Notes: generated from the letters alone by a model not told the origin. A stretch of 64,000 nucleotides of DNA from Paramecium octaurelia (GCA_905182995.1 CAJJDP010000150.1:203164-267163); one strand, 5' to 3'; counted from the stretch's first letter, positions 10,399 through 22,823 are shown. Numbers and translations are program-made.

Positions 10399-12835
10399 AC
10401 AGAAAGGATTTATTAGAGACATTTTTTTTCTGTAAATATATTCTGCTATATAACTTCTCATATCCATGCAAATCTCTAAATTTGTACAAAGTCTGCATCG
10501 TACTGGATATTCAATCGAAAGGTTAGTGAATTTGTCTTTCATATTCACTTTATAATTTCTGTATTTATACAAATTTACTTGTTTATTTAAATCCTTATTT
10601 TCTTATAATAGATCTCCTTGACTTACTGCTATTGCCTATTATTATATTAATTTTTGGAATTCTTAGAATTTCACAATGGTCGATAACCCTGGCTGATTTT
10701 AATAAAATTGATAAATGAATGGATCAACTGGCTAACCATTTACTATATTTAAATCTTCTTAAATTTTTCCAGTTTCCTTATTATAGTAAAATTTCTATGA
10801 GCTGGGATTACTCAATTTGATAGCATCTAATAAATCCTAATCTACAAAAATGCCAGAAAATAATTCTTAGACATCAAGAAAGTTCTCTTATTCATCCATT
10901 TCCTGAGTGCTTGGAGTATCAGGATATTTAGTGTAATCTTTGTGAGCAATTTTCAATTTATTTGAACACCCTGGCTGATTGCATTCTAGGAATTCTTTTT
11001 TTTTCCTATTCTATTATTAATAGAATAGTAAGCTAGTTAATTCATAACATTCGTAATGATTGCATCCAAATATTCTCACAGGAATAGTTATTTTCACTCT
11101 ATCTTTCAAGCAAAAACTCCAAAAATTAATTTTTTGTTAATTTATTGCATAGTATTTTTATAAATCTTATTATATCAATGATGATAATGAAGTTTCCTTG
11201 TAAAATCTGTAAAACATTTATTTAAATTGAATTATGTTTACATTTTTAGTGAAAAAATCCAAATATTTCTTTTTATTTCTCATGTATCTGTGAACCATAA
11301 TCCCTTTAATTATTGTTACATCCTAAGTATATTCATTAAATTCTTTATAAGCATTAACCCTCCAATCATCAACTAAATCATGTGGACTATTTGCTTATCC
11401 ATCGCAAAATGGACATTTATAAATATTTTTGTTACTAATTTCCATCAAAGCCATTGTCTTTTCAAAGCAATAATTTATATGTTGACAATTTTTAGTTAAA
11501 ACCTATTCTATAAAATAACCTTACTGGATGTTCATATCTGGCGTTGGTTTATGGATTTAGTAGACTGGAATTATCAATGTTAATAGAATTAAATATTTCA
11601 ATACTTTAACCCTAAACCTTTCCAACATTTGAATAATTTAGCATTTATTTTATTTAAAATGAATCAAAATATATATATAATTATTTAATTTCACAACTTA
11701 AATTATCTATTATTATCTGTTGTTGCATAAAGGGCATTAATATATCTATGCATTTTTATTCAGTTTCTTTTTCAAATAAAATCAAAGGCATATGTTCTTA
11801 AATCTAAAGATTTATTCAAGTCAGGGAAATATTTGCATCTGTAGAGAATTTCAAATGCTAATTATGTTATTTAATCAATCATTGACATTGATTATGAATA
11901 TTAGCAGTTTATAATAAGTTTTTACTTTAACACTTCATCTTCCAGATTATTTTGTAAAATTGGAGAAAATAACATTCAAGGGTCTTACATTCTAATTCGT
12001 CTAGTTCTCTTCTCATTAGCTATATTTATTCTAGAAGTCATCAGAAAGTTTACCGAACTCTAATTTTTAGGTTCAAGGGATTAAGTTTATTTATTATATT
12101 TTATTTTTATTGAATTCTATTACTCTTTTTTTCGATCATTTTAAGAAGTTATACTTCAATATAAATTTAGCTAAAGAATATATTTAACTTGAAATATCTA
12201 ACGTCTGATTACATTTTGGATGATTGCATTCAATAATTTGTTGATTCTGCGAATTAATATTTTGAAGTTGAGGCAAACTTGTTAATTCATAGCATTCTAA
12301 ATGAGTACATCCTCTTATTTTTACTGGTATATTAATTTATACATTATCTAGGAGACAGAATGCTAAAATTCTATATTCCCATTTTATTAGTTGAGAGAAT
12401 AATCAAATATTTCATTTTTCAAATATGATTACAAAATCTAGTCTCGGATCTAGACATTGAAAAATGGTTTTAAGTAAATATCCTTTCTAACAATATTTGT
12501 TTATTAATATTCCATTAATGATATGAATAGGATCAACAGATTTATGGAATTCTTAATACGCATGATAGCTAATATACAAAACTAGATCAGCAATAGTATA
12601 TGCAGACTATTAACAAATTCCGCATATAAATTTAGAGTAATTATTGAATTAATTCACAACTTCATCTAATTCAAAGAAATGTTGAAAATGTCCACAATAT
12701 TTTGTTTAGACCTAATTAAAATTTATTCTTACAGAGTTGATATATTATTAGACTAATCCTTTTGAAATTTTCAAAGTATCAACTTATACATTTCTTAGAT
12801 TTTAATTTTGTTAGATAAATTGCATTCTATTTTCT
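9793..12835 (-). CDS. Multi-domain SP-RING/MIZ-type zinc-finger protein (SUMO-ligase-like)
   Basis: The minus-strand reading starts near 12835 (MQFIQQNQNLRN). It contains several MIZ/SP-RING-like units in tandem: VQTKYCGHFQHFFEL..ICGICQ, IPVKIRGCTHLECYEL, HPVLTKNCQHINYCF..YKCPFCDG, IPVRIFGCNHYECYEL, and YPVRCRLCTNLEICMD..FCCPLCN. The C/H spacing and the PV-R lead-in are those of PIAS/Siz E3 ligases. Two units carry a 21-22 nt intron at the same place, right after the P/S-V (12712-12732 and 11503-11524). The 3' end is acidic with a Q6 run, stop complementary to 9793-9795. Frame breaks near 12.4, 12.05-12.15 and 11.78 kb remain unexplained (missed introns, sequence errors or decay). A role in SUMO or ubiquitin-like ligation is inferred from the fold. 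Confidence 0.7.
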
Positions 12836-13272
12836 TAAATTATATAAAAATAATAAAAATCAAATTTAATTTTCTTAATAACAACCTAAGTATAGTTAAC
12901 ACTTGAATAAATAGTGTCCATTCTAATAATTCAGATCATTATTAAGAAGTGATCATTCTCAATTTTATTTTTTAAATGCAACTATTTCTTCGTAATCTGT
13001 CTGTGGATAGATTGATGCTAATTATTTTATAATTTTGATAAAATTGTTCTTTTGTTTATTATATTTTGAGTGAATTATAACCATTTCAAAATGAGTAGAA
13101 GCATTATTATTAATATCGAAAACCTTTGAATTTCCTAATCCAGTAATATAAGAGTATCAGAATTGGTTTATAAGTATCTTTTAATTTTAATTGTGTTTTA
13201 TTAACAACAATAATATATCCACTTATTCAACATTAATATTAAAATCTATTTTATTAGTTTTAAGGAAAAGCC
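12836..13272. other. No supported gene
   Basis: AT-rich spacer upstream of the MIZ gene start. Short reading-frame pieces occur on both strands, but none has a plausible start-intron-stop structure. Confidence 0.4.
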
Positions 13273-13496
13273 TCATTACTATAAATCTAATTCACTCCTC
13301 TTTGTGCAAAGTAAAGCAGAATTAAAATTGAGTAAAAATACTAAATCATCAATCGTTAGATTTGAATATTTACAAATTTTCAATTTATCTCCAAGAGTAT
13401 CAAAGTTTTAAATACATTGATGTAAATAAGAAATAAATGAGAGGTTTTAGTATCATTTATGATATTGAATGAATTTTTATAATCCAAGTATATCAT
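13273..13496 (-). CDS. Short minus-strand coding segment, unknown
   Basis: The minus strand reads well to a TGA complementary to 13273-13275. It includes FDTLGDKLKICKYSN and LVFLLNFNSALLCTKRSELDLQQ at the C-terminus. A possible upstream part begins MIYLDYKNSFNIIND at 13496 in another frame, so a tiny intron or an indel lies near 13400. No family recognised. The remaining spacer to 13869 holds nothing I can support. Confidence 0.35.
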
Positions 13497-13869
13497 GTCA
13501 AACGATTAAATTTTATTGTCTTTGATTGTAAATCATTTAATATAATAAAAATACAATTTATATTTTATGACTTATTAGAGCTTCAACAGTATTGTTCACG
13601 AATTATAAGTGTAAATTTTGGTTTAGTATTTAATTTATATTGATGGAGATTATGACGCAAGTATTCATAAATAGCAAGTCAATTTTAACTACTATAAATA
13701 AACAAATTTATCATAATAATTTAAATTTTAAAAATAATTCATGTATTTATAATAATTTAAAATTATATAGAATATAAAATAATCCATATCTTTGATAAAT
13801 CAATATAATGTTTATGTTTTAAAGTAAATCATCAAGAAAATTACATTCAATATTAATTTAATTTACTAA

Positions 13870-15684
13870 ATGTATAAGCCTCAGGTAATCGAAAGTTAAC
13901 AGAATTTAGTTTGCATGAATAAACATGACCTACCAATCAGTCAGGTGGTTTGGGACCCAAAGCTAAGTTTCGATCAACGATTATTGTGTACTCAGTGTGT
14001 TGAAGATTATGACAGTGAAACCAGAACCATGGGATACAAAAAAGTATTCCAATTGATCGAAGAAAAATAAAGAACTAAACTTCAGGAATACGAAAACTTA
14101 CTTATGCCTCACATCAATTCTGTATTATAAATTCAAACTGCCATAAATGCACTCAAATAGAACATCATACAACAATTAGAATAACTTTATAGGATTTCTG
14201 AGGATTGGATTAAGAATCTAGAATCAACCAAACAAGAATTATCAAAATACTCATTTTTTCAGGAATTGGATAAATTAATTAAAAATGAATAAAATCATTT
14301 TGATGAAAATAAACTCAAAACAGAAATTTATCTAATCCATTCTGAATGGAGCAATCAAATAAATGAAAAATTTGAATTGTTCAAAGATTTTTAAGAATAT
14401 AGTGATTGCCAAGATATTCTTAAGAAAATAACTTAAGTGGATGATACACTCTAACTTTCTCCACCTCTCTCTCCAATTAAATTAATTCCAGAAAGATTCT
14501 CTATGAAAATTCCCACCCAATCTAGATCATCCAATTAACTATCCAACCTACTTGGAACTTCTTAGATTGCCAATAGTCCTTTTACATATTAATTGCTACC
14601 ACAAATGAGCCATAAGTAAACTTATTTTTGCAGAGCAATATCAATCAATCATGATAATAGCATCATTATAGTGGCCTGCAACTCCAACATCAAAATTATG
14701 GAAATTCTGCTTGATTAATAATAGCAATCCTCATCATCTTCGATAAATTCAACAAATGAGATTGAAACTAAAAGAACTCCAAGATTATTATAATTGCTAC
14801 AAGGTGAACATTCAGACTTTGTGAATACTCTTAACTTTTTCAGAAATACTCCTTCTATGCTTAATTCTTTTCTTTCAGGTTCAAAGGATTCAACTATAAT
14901 TATATGGTCTCCAACAACTAACTCTTCTTAACAGTAACCTACTTAATGGGCTCCATTGTTTAAACTAAATGGACATTCAAATAGTATTAGATGTTTGATA
15001 ATTCATCCTCTTTCAGAAGACCTCGTAATTTCAGGCAGTGATGATAAGTCCATTAAATTTTGGTCATGCGCTGCGTTTTTCTAATAAAAATGTTAATGGA
15101 CATGCCAATAGACGATTAGTGAGCATTTAGATTGTGTTTGGGCATTGTCATTGAATATGGATGGGAATAAATTAATATCTTGTGGAGAGGATAAATTAAT
15201 ATTAGTGATGGAATTGTCTAATAGGTAATAGTGGGAGGTAAAATAAAAAATTTAAGTTGAAATCTAAGGGACTCGAATATGTTTTATAAATAACAATCAA
15301 TTTTCTTTTCAAGCCTGTTCTGGTAAAGCATTGCCAAGTTTGTACATTTATACACTCTATCCATCCTCAGGATTGTTTTCCAAAAGTAAAGACATCCCTG
15401 TTTAAGGAGGAGGACAACCCTGTGTTTTCTATTTTCCTTAGTAATATATTCCATCTAAATAACTCTTAATTTCAAAAAATGGATGCTATGTGAATCTAAT
15501 TAGATTTTAATTTTCTTCATATGATGAAATTTAAGAAACTTAATTAGAATAATCAATTAACTTTGGATTCGAATGTGATGGAGAGATATTTGGAACCATA
15601 AGTGAAGATGGAGAGTTTTTAATTACTTGGGACTCTAAATCAAAGGATGTTCAAATTCGGTAATGTATGGAGAGAAAGCAATGA
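13870..15684 (+). CDS. Zinc-binding/coiled-coil/WD40 protein, 604 aa
   Basis: Single exon, ATG 13870 to TGA 15682-15684, exactly 605 codons. The N-terminus has a B-box-like C/H cluster (VCMNKHDLPIS ... LLCTQCVEDYD). A long helical region follows (EEKQRTKLQEYENLLMP ... QIQTAINALKQN), then a polar S/P-rich linker. The C-terminal half carries WD40 blades, seen as FLSGSKDSTIIIWSP, LVISGSDDKSIKFWS, KLISCGEDKLILVME and FGTISEDGEFLITWD. WD40 propellers are interaction scaffolds, and the zinc cluster plus coiled coil resembles a TRIM-like layout without a clear RING. Paralogs lie at 25892-27423, 29867-31399 and 63228-64000, so this is an expanded family. Partner unknown. Confidence 0.85.
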
Positions 15685-15881
15685 ATAACAAACGTTCATT
15701 GAATTATTTAAAAGCAATGAATATCTATTATTCATTCATTAATTTAAATTTAACCTATTATTGTATACAATTTTAACAATTCTAATAATATTTACTAAAG
15801 TAGCATTAAATTCAAAATAACTTTATTAACTCTTTATTATTTTCAACATTCTTTCTGATTTAAATTTGTTCGATACTTCTA

Positions 15882-15998
15882 TCATAAATTATCATAATAT
15901 TGGCCATTTTTCCTTATAGTTCCAAACAAAATGTTACCCTAGCACAATACTCTTACTTCAAGTTTATAGTGATAATAACTCAGCTTAATATCATCCAT
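15882..15998 (-). CDS. Possible small protein or last exon, about 38 aa
   Basis: Minus frame from MDDIKLSYYHYKLE (15998) to a TGA complementary to 15882-15884, ending RKNGQYYDNL. The frame remains open upstream to about 16080, so this may be the end of a longer gene. Short and without recognised motif. Confidence 0.25.
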
Positions 15999-16291
15999 GA
16001 TAATAAGTTCCTATTTTTTAAATTTAATAATGTTGTTGACATTAAATCCACTTTTAACTATAAAATTTCTATTAGATGGTGTGTATTATCAATTAAATTG
16101 TAATTTCGATAACTAAATTGTCTTATAAGAGAGTTATATATGAATTGTTTCCATGGATTTAAGAAAATAATATATAAGAGGAATTGAGTCAAGTGATTTT
16201 ATATAAGGAGCTTTAAAATTTTTTTATTAGAATTCATATGAATTATGTAGAAATAATAAATAATTGTTTATATTTATAATATATTAATTTT

Positions 16292-16903
16292 TCATTATTT
16301 TCTAGTTCCAAACGAGGAAAATAATTGATTTAATATTTATTATTTTTAAGAGTCATCTACTTCTTCAAATATTGTATCCTTTAGTGTGAATGACTATTAT
16401 TTATTTTAATCAACCTTATTGATAACATCTAATAGCTTTTCTTTCTCATCAATTTAATTTGAATTTTAACTAAAAAATATTCGCTCTTCATCATTTTTCA
16501 ATAAAAATTTTAATGATTTTTTTAAGTTCTCTTTATCTTCATCAACATATTCGCTTTAATCAAAATAAGTCACTATGATGATGATTAAATCTATAAAGCG
16601 ACGAAAATATTTAATCACAGATAACAAGTTTCGTTTCATAATATCTGTTCTCTCAAATTTAACACTCACAATTAAAGAAATTATTTGATTATTTTCTTTA
16701 TGCTTCTCATTATAGGTTTTTTGAAAATCCAATATAGATTACTCTCTAATTTCTATTTCTCTATCTAAATCCATTTCAGGAATTGCAACAAATGAGGTGT
16801 CATTTGTATTTTCTTACAATTTTTTACATAATTCTGATTATCCTGATCCTGGAGTTCCTATTATAAAAACATATTTTTTATTCCTTGGGGCACAACAACC
16901 CAT
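16292..16903 (-). CDS. P-loop NTPase-like protein with altered Walker A, 203 aa
   Basis: Open minus frame, ATG 16903 to TGA 16292-16294, exactly 204 codons. It starts MGCCAPRNKKYVFIIGTPGSGQSEL. The segment after a beta-strand looks like a Walker A/G1 loop (GxxGxGK-S/T), but the lysine position is Gln (TAA, 16838-16840), one base from AAA. Downstream segments NQIISLIVSVKFERTDI and FIDLIIIIVTYFDQSE resemble the strands and the G4-like TYFD of AIG1/septin-type GTPases. MGCC at the N-terminus is a candidate N-myristoylation/palmitoylation site for membrane attachment. If the reading is right, nucleotide binding is probably reduced or lost. Confidence 0.65.
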
Positions 16904-17173
16904 CTAAATGATCTTATGTTATTATCCTTAATTGCAAAACTTTCTTTCTTTTATTTATTACTAAGTAATTCTATTAAGATTAGAACCTAATTAATTATAA
17001 AGTAAAATAATTATCCCTTATTTCAAATTCAATATTAAAATCAATATAGATTAGGGATAATTGAAAAGGAAATATAATAATCATTTAATAAAAAGACTCT
17101 GGTGAAATTAAATTGATATTATTTTGAAATTAATATAAAGTTTAAAATTTACAAAAACTCATATTCAATATGA

Positions 17174-17939
17174 TCATCTATTCGGATTTTTAGCTATATC
17201 TTGGTAATTTTAAAATTAGTTCCCTCCATTTTGTTGCATCGTCTAAGGGCCTCTTGAATCGTGTTAGAAGTGTTTAGTGTTCTTTGGGTAACTTTTTTAT
17301 AATCTGTCCAAGGTCAAGGCTTGAAAATAGCTAAAAAATTTAAATTAAAACATACTCAGCTCTTTATCTAATATCATTTTCATTCGGAACATTATAGTAT
17401 TTTGCTTGCTTCACACTTTATATTTATTAATCAATCTATTCAACTTATGGAATTAGTTAATTTAAAAGATTTTCATTAAAAGTAAAATCTTAAGTTTGCT
17501 GCAAGGGAAGCTAATTGATCTTTACCGATTACGATAAACTATTAACTCTATAATTTTGTATTAAATTTTAATGTTCTTTACCAATCACATAGTCTAATTT
17601 CTCAAGCATAGTTTTGACTTTACCTTTCGCATCTTAAATAAAAGCAAATTCATTCTGATATGTTCTTTCTAAGTCAAAATGGATTGAATTTGAAATATTT
17701 AATTGTATTATCAATTTCTTATAACTTAAAGTTATTGCTTTATGATTAGGTTCATCTGCAAAGTACTCTTTAATTTGTTTAAAAGAAAATAATAGATTCA
17801 TGATATTTTAGAAGTCCTGATATATGTAATATTGAATTATGGCCTACTCTTCCTGTTATTTTTGTGTGGGATATATTTATTATTATTATTAATAATAAGC
17901 ATCTCTAGATTATTAATTATTTTAAGGCTTGTTCATCAT
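17174..17939 (-). CDS. Q-rich hypothetical protein, 246 aa
   Basis: ATG 17939 (MMNKPQNNQQSRDAYYQQQ) to TGA 17174-17176 with one canonical 25-nt intron near 17331-17355. The spliced length is exactly 247 codons. The product is hydrophilic and helical, with a Q-rich N-terminus, a central NISNSIHFDLERTYQNEFAF region and a heptad-like segment LIPQVEQIDQQIQSVKQ. The C-terminal tail is rich in N, Q, H and D. No catalytic motif, signal peptide or membrane helix is seen. Its composition would fit a subunit of a nuclear or cytoplasmic complex, but no family is recognised. Confidence 0.65.
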
Positions 17940-18608
17940 TATGAAAATAATATAAATAAGAATTAGTCATCCATTAATCTTTAAACTTAAGGTAATAGAA
18001 TAAAATATTATATGCTATTATATTATATTTTTCATATTTATTTTCTTTTTATATTAATATAATTATCATAACATATTTTATAAATAGCATATGGTATAAT
18101 CTCACAGTATAAATTATTGTAGGGAATTGAAGGTGTAAGTTTTAAAAATAATTTTATTTGATTTAAAATTTAGTTAAATAGAGTTTATTATTATGAAAAG
18201 AGAATTATCAAATTTATTTATCAAAAAAATATTTTTTCCAAAAAGTAAGCATTAAATTTAGAGATAAATCGCGACTTTTTGAACATATATTAATATGTAA
18301 AGTACATATTATAATATTATAATCTCATAATATTTATAATATAGAATTTTATCAAATTTGACTTGGGGAGGTGAATCAATTTCCGGAAACTTTTGTTTTC
18401 AATTTATCAATAATAATCTCTTTAATATTTAATATATAAAAAAGAAATAAAAATTCTCAAAGTAGAATTATTCTTAATTAAACACATGGTCATCGACTAA
18501 TCACTTTTATATCTTTGCTATTACATAAAATTTTATTAATAATTTAAAGATCTTGTTTTTGAAAACGAAAGCACAAATATTAGATCTAAAAATTCCATAA
18601 TCCTAATG
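17940..18608. other. AT-rich spacer, no supported gene
   Basis: Very AT-rich, with many TGA in all frames. I see no gene, RNA gene or clear regulatory signal. It presumably holds the divergent or 3' non-coding sequence between the Q-rich gene and the TPR gene. Confidence 0.5.
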
Positions 18609-19842
18609 TACATATTCAAAAATCTTATGAATTATAAGTATTATTAATATATATTTGGATCAATTAATTCCTTAAAAAATTTTGAATAAAAATACTCAGT
18701 AGTTCTTCCTTTAAGCAAGAAAAATATTAACTAATAAATATTTTTATTTAAAATGAATCGATCGATTTCCTTTAATTTATATTAAATTACACTTAATCAA
18801 GTCAATTAAACCCAAAACTATTGATTAAAGGTCAGCAATATTTATTTTAATATATTTGTGATAAATCATAATTAATTTTAAAGGATCTATCTTAAAAATT
18901 TGTTGTCGTCTTTTAGGCGATAACATTATATTGCTTGTTTTATTAAATTGAGTGACTCTAAAGAAGCAACTAAAATAAACATTTAAAATACGTTTTTTAT
19001 CTTAAAATAATAGGGTCTTGCCTTAACGTACTTTATTTGCTTGATCACATTGCATAATAGTTTATAACCATTCTTTTTATTTAGTTAGAACATTTACTAT
19101 CAATATTCTATCTCATTACTTAGTGAAGTATAATATGCATTTTTGTTAATATTAAGGGTGGTTGCATCTTTTAAACATTATATTGCTTCTTAATATTTTC
19201 CTTATTTTTCTAGACATTTACCTTATTTTTAAATAACAAATACTTTTCCCATCATAATATTCATAGGAATCTCCATTTATTTATATTCCTTGATCCCAAA
19301 CTTAAATTGCTTCTTCCCATTTATGTTATTTTATTAAATTTGAAGCTAAACGAATAAAGTTAACCTTTACCCTTTAAATAATAAAATTAGTATTTAGTTT
19401 AATTCAATTAAATCCCATTTTCTATGCACTAATTAACTTCTGAAATCTAACCATTTTACTGTAAGACTCGAACTAAATAATTTTAATTAAACTTGACCTT
19501 TTTTTTCATAAAATTCAACAGAAGTTTTATTCCTTTCAACTCCTTAATTCCAAAGCTAAATCACTTCATAACATTTCCCTTTACTTTTTAAAGCTTAGGC
19601 TATATTGATGATGATATTTTGATTATTTACATTTTTATTCATAGAAAGCTATGTCACCACCATTATATGAAATTCCTAAATCCCAACAATTTATAATTTC
19701 TTAGAATGTGCCATATCTTTCTAACGCTTTAACTAATAGAATTTAACTTTAAAATACTTTTCTCTTGGTAAAAGAAGATATTATCCTTATTGTTGTTTAT
19801 TCCATTATTCCAACATTAAATAATTTCCTTAATTTTGCCTTA
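18609..19842. repeat. Direct repeat copy 1 (1234 bp) ending at an N gap
   Basis: Apparently identical to 19844-21077 (offset 1235). It ends at the single N at 19843 within the TPR gene. Same pattern as the other three N junctions: an unmerged contig overlap. Confidence 0.9.
18696..19842 (-). pseudogene. Truncated duplicate of the TPR gene 3' half
   Basis: Carries the last TPR repeats and the stop (complementary to 18696-18698) but is cut at the N. The complete version is at 19931-22126. Best treated as an assembly overlap. Confidence 0.8.
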
Positions 19843-19843
19843 N

Positions 19844-21077
19844 TACATATTCAAAAATCTTATGAATTATAAGTATTATTAATATATATTTGGATCAATT
19901 AATTCCTTAAAAAATTTTGAATAAAAATACTCAGTAGTTCTTCCTTTAAGCAAGAAAAATATTAACTAATAAATATTTTTATTTAAAATGAATCGATCGA
20001 TTTCCTTTAATTTATATTAAATTACACTTAATCAAGTCAATTAAACCCAAAACTATTGATTAAAGGTCAGCAATATTTATTTTAATATATTTGTGATAAA
20101 TCATAATTAATTTTAAAGGATCTATCTTAAAAATTTGTTGTCGTCTTTTAGGCGATAACATTATATTGCTTGTTTTATTAAATTGAGTGACTCTAAAGAA
20201 GCAACTAAAATAAACATTTAAAATACGTTTTTTATCTTAAAATAATAGGGTCTTGCCTTAACGTACTTTATTTGCTTGATCACATTGCATAATAGTTTAT
20301 AACCATTCTTTTTATTTAGTTAGAACATTTACTATCAATATTCTATCTCATTACTTAGTGAAGTATAATATGCATTTTTGTTAATATTAAGGGTGGTTGC
20401 ATCTTTTAAACATTATATTGCTTCTTAATATTTTCCTTATTTTTCTAGACATTTACCTTATTTTTAAATAACAAATACTTTTCCCATCATAATATTCATA
20501 GGAATCTCCATTTATTTATATTCCTTGATCCCAAACTTAAATTGCTTCTTCCCATTTATGTTATTTTATTAAATTTGAAGCTAAACGAATAAAGTTAACC
20601 TTTACCCTTTAAATAATAAAATTAGTATTTAGTTTAATTCAATTAAATCCCATTTTCTATGCACTAATTAACTTCTGAAATCTAACCATTTTACTGTAAG
20701 ACTCGAACTAAATAATTTTAATTAAACTTGACCTTTTTTTTCATAAAATTCAACAGAAGTTTTATTCCTTTCAACTCCTTAATTCCAAAGCTAAATCACT
20801 TCATAACATTTCCCTTTACTTTTTAAAGCTTAGGCTATATTGATGATGATATTTTGATTATTTACATTTTTATTCATAGAAAGCTATGTCACCACCATTA
20901 TATGAAATTCCTAAATCCCAACAATTTATAATTTCTTAGAATGTGCCATATCTTTCTAACGCTTTAACTAATAGAATTTAACTTTAAAATACTTTTCTCT
21001 TGGTAAAAGAAGATATTATCCTTATTGTTGTTTATTCCATTATTCCAACATTAAATAATTTCCTTAATTTTGCCTTA
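19844..21077. repeat. Direct repeat copy 2 (1234 bp) following the N gap
   Basis: Second copy of 18609-19842. It continues at its right end into the remaining TPR repeats and the start codon, so it is the copy in true context on that side. Confidence 0.9.
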
Positions 21078-22126
21078 CTTGGCTAGTGCTTTTGCTAATG
21101 TTCATCAAATATCTAAACCTTTATTTTCATAATATATAATCATTTTCTTATTATTTTAAATTCCTAATTCCCAGCATTAAATAATTTCATTAAATCGCTT
21201 TAAGATTGATAAGGCTCTTACTAAATTTTTTAAACTTCAATTACCTTTTTATCTATAATATTCAATTTAAAAACAGTTAGACTCTATCCCATTATCCCAA
21301 CATTCAATTAATTCATCGAATTTTTCCAATTTGCTTAATAGTTTAGCTAAACTCTCTAAATTATATACCTTTTTCATAATAAAACTGGAAAGAGTATCTA
21401 TTTTTTTTAATTCCTTCATTCCAACTTTCAATAGCCTCTTGATATCTTTTCTGTTAACATAAAGCATTTGCTAATTGAGATCTCAAATTTATTACCTTTC
21501 TCTTTGTAATAAATATTTACATTCCAGCTATGGGAATTAATATTCGAGCTATTAAGAATTCCTTCGTTCCAACATTGAATTATTTCATTTTTTCTTCCTA
21601 ATTATTCTAAAACCTTTGCTATTAATAGTAAATAAAAATCAAACCTAATAAATAATAAAATGAAAATATGTTAGGATATATCTTAATACATTCTCTACAA
21701 AATTGAACAGCTTCTTCAAATTTTTTATTTATTTGTAATAAGTTTCCTTTAAATCATTTCAATTTTTAATACCCTTCTCTTCTAAATAAAATATCTTGTC
21801 TGTTGAATTTTTAATTTCTTCTTCAATAATTTCCATGAGTTTCGAATCCCATCTTGCAATCTGTAAAAATTAACCTAATAGATTTTCCATAATTTGGTAC
21901 GTTTTGAGTAATAAAAATTTGTTTAATCTTTTTTATTCCTACAATTTTATAACCATTCACCCCAGCATTATTCAGCCTTGTCTAATCTTCCTTCCCTCAC
22001 TAGAGCCTAAACTAAATATTACTAAAAGCAATTGAATACCTTTGAAAGGATTAATATAACAGGAGTTTGTATCTTTTTGTTATGACGAGCTGGTTACTTC
22101 AATTGATTTCTCCTAATCTTAAACAT
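19931..22126 (-). CDS. Tetratricopeptide-repeat protein with an intron at each repeat boundary
   Basis: The minus reading starts about 22126 (MFKIRRNQLKQPARHNKK) and ends at TGA 19931-19933. About 14 units of roughly 34 residues follow each other. Each has a variable helix A, then an IIQCW-x-x-GI-like helix B, closing with FYYEK/YYRQK, for example RYQEAIESWNEGIKKN and KFDELIECWDNGIESN. Between almost all units lies a GT..AG intron of 22-31 nt at the equivalent codon, usually phase 1 after the closing lysine. I count about 14 introns. TPR arrays are alpha-solenoid scaffolds for protein-protein contacts. The codon total of this reading does not close exactly, so the first or last exon boundary is approximate. 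Confidence 0.8.
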
Positions 22127-22581
22127 TTATTAGCATCAATTCTATATAAATACCCTATTTTGTACTTTGAACTTCATCAACTAGTTCATTATCATTCCAG
22201 TCTTACATTACAGTATTGTTTTTTATAAATTAATTTTAAATTTATTGACATCAGGGAATAATATTATAAATTTTATTAATGTGATGGTTTAATTATTTCT
22301 AAAATAGATGATCCAACTTTAAATTCCATTAATAAAATACTTATTCTTGAATCAATCCTAATCTTAAAACATCATAAAAACTAGAATTATAGAATAAAAT
22401 AGGGCTCATCATATAAAAATACATTCTCGAAGCTAATTCAATTGTTGTTTCAATTGAATATCAATAGCATCGTATACAATCTAGCAATGATAATTCTATA
22501 TAAAAATTATAACTCTTGATTTATTACTATTGGAGATAATTTTAATTGAATATGTTTTGAATGTATCTCACCTAAAGGAGA

Positions 22582-22800
22582 ATGAAAGAATACTTAGTAA
22601 ATTTATTAATGAAATTGAATTCTATTTTAAATATAAAGGAGAAATTATTGTACAATATCCAAAGCATTACAACAAAACTGAATAAATTTTTATTAATATT
22701 TAATAATTAATCATTCTATTATTCCAAAACTATTGATTTCTATTTTTCAAATGGGAATATTGACTTTAAACCAATGATATATTATTAATTAAAATAATGA
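22582..22800 (+). CDS. Possible small protein, 72 aa
   Basis: Open plus frame MKEYLVNLLMKLNSI to TGA 22798-22800, ending 23 bp before the helicase start. No motif. Its position just ahead of the helicase gene and its AT-rich codons mean it could be a chance frame in the upstream region. The stretch 22127-22581 holds no supported gene. Confidence 0.2.
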
Positions 22801-22823
22801 ATTAGAATACTCATATTAACTTA

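Noticed and set aside
9793-12835. Calling the MIZ gene a pseudogene outright
   Set aside because: Frame breaks occur, but so do conserved introns and intact metal-ligand spacing in each module. Sequence error or missed introns are as likely as decay.
15900-16103. Plus ORF reading AIFPYSSKQNVTLAQ...
   Set aside because: It lacks an ATG at the reported start and overlaps a better minus-strand coding frame (ending QYYDNL).
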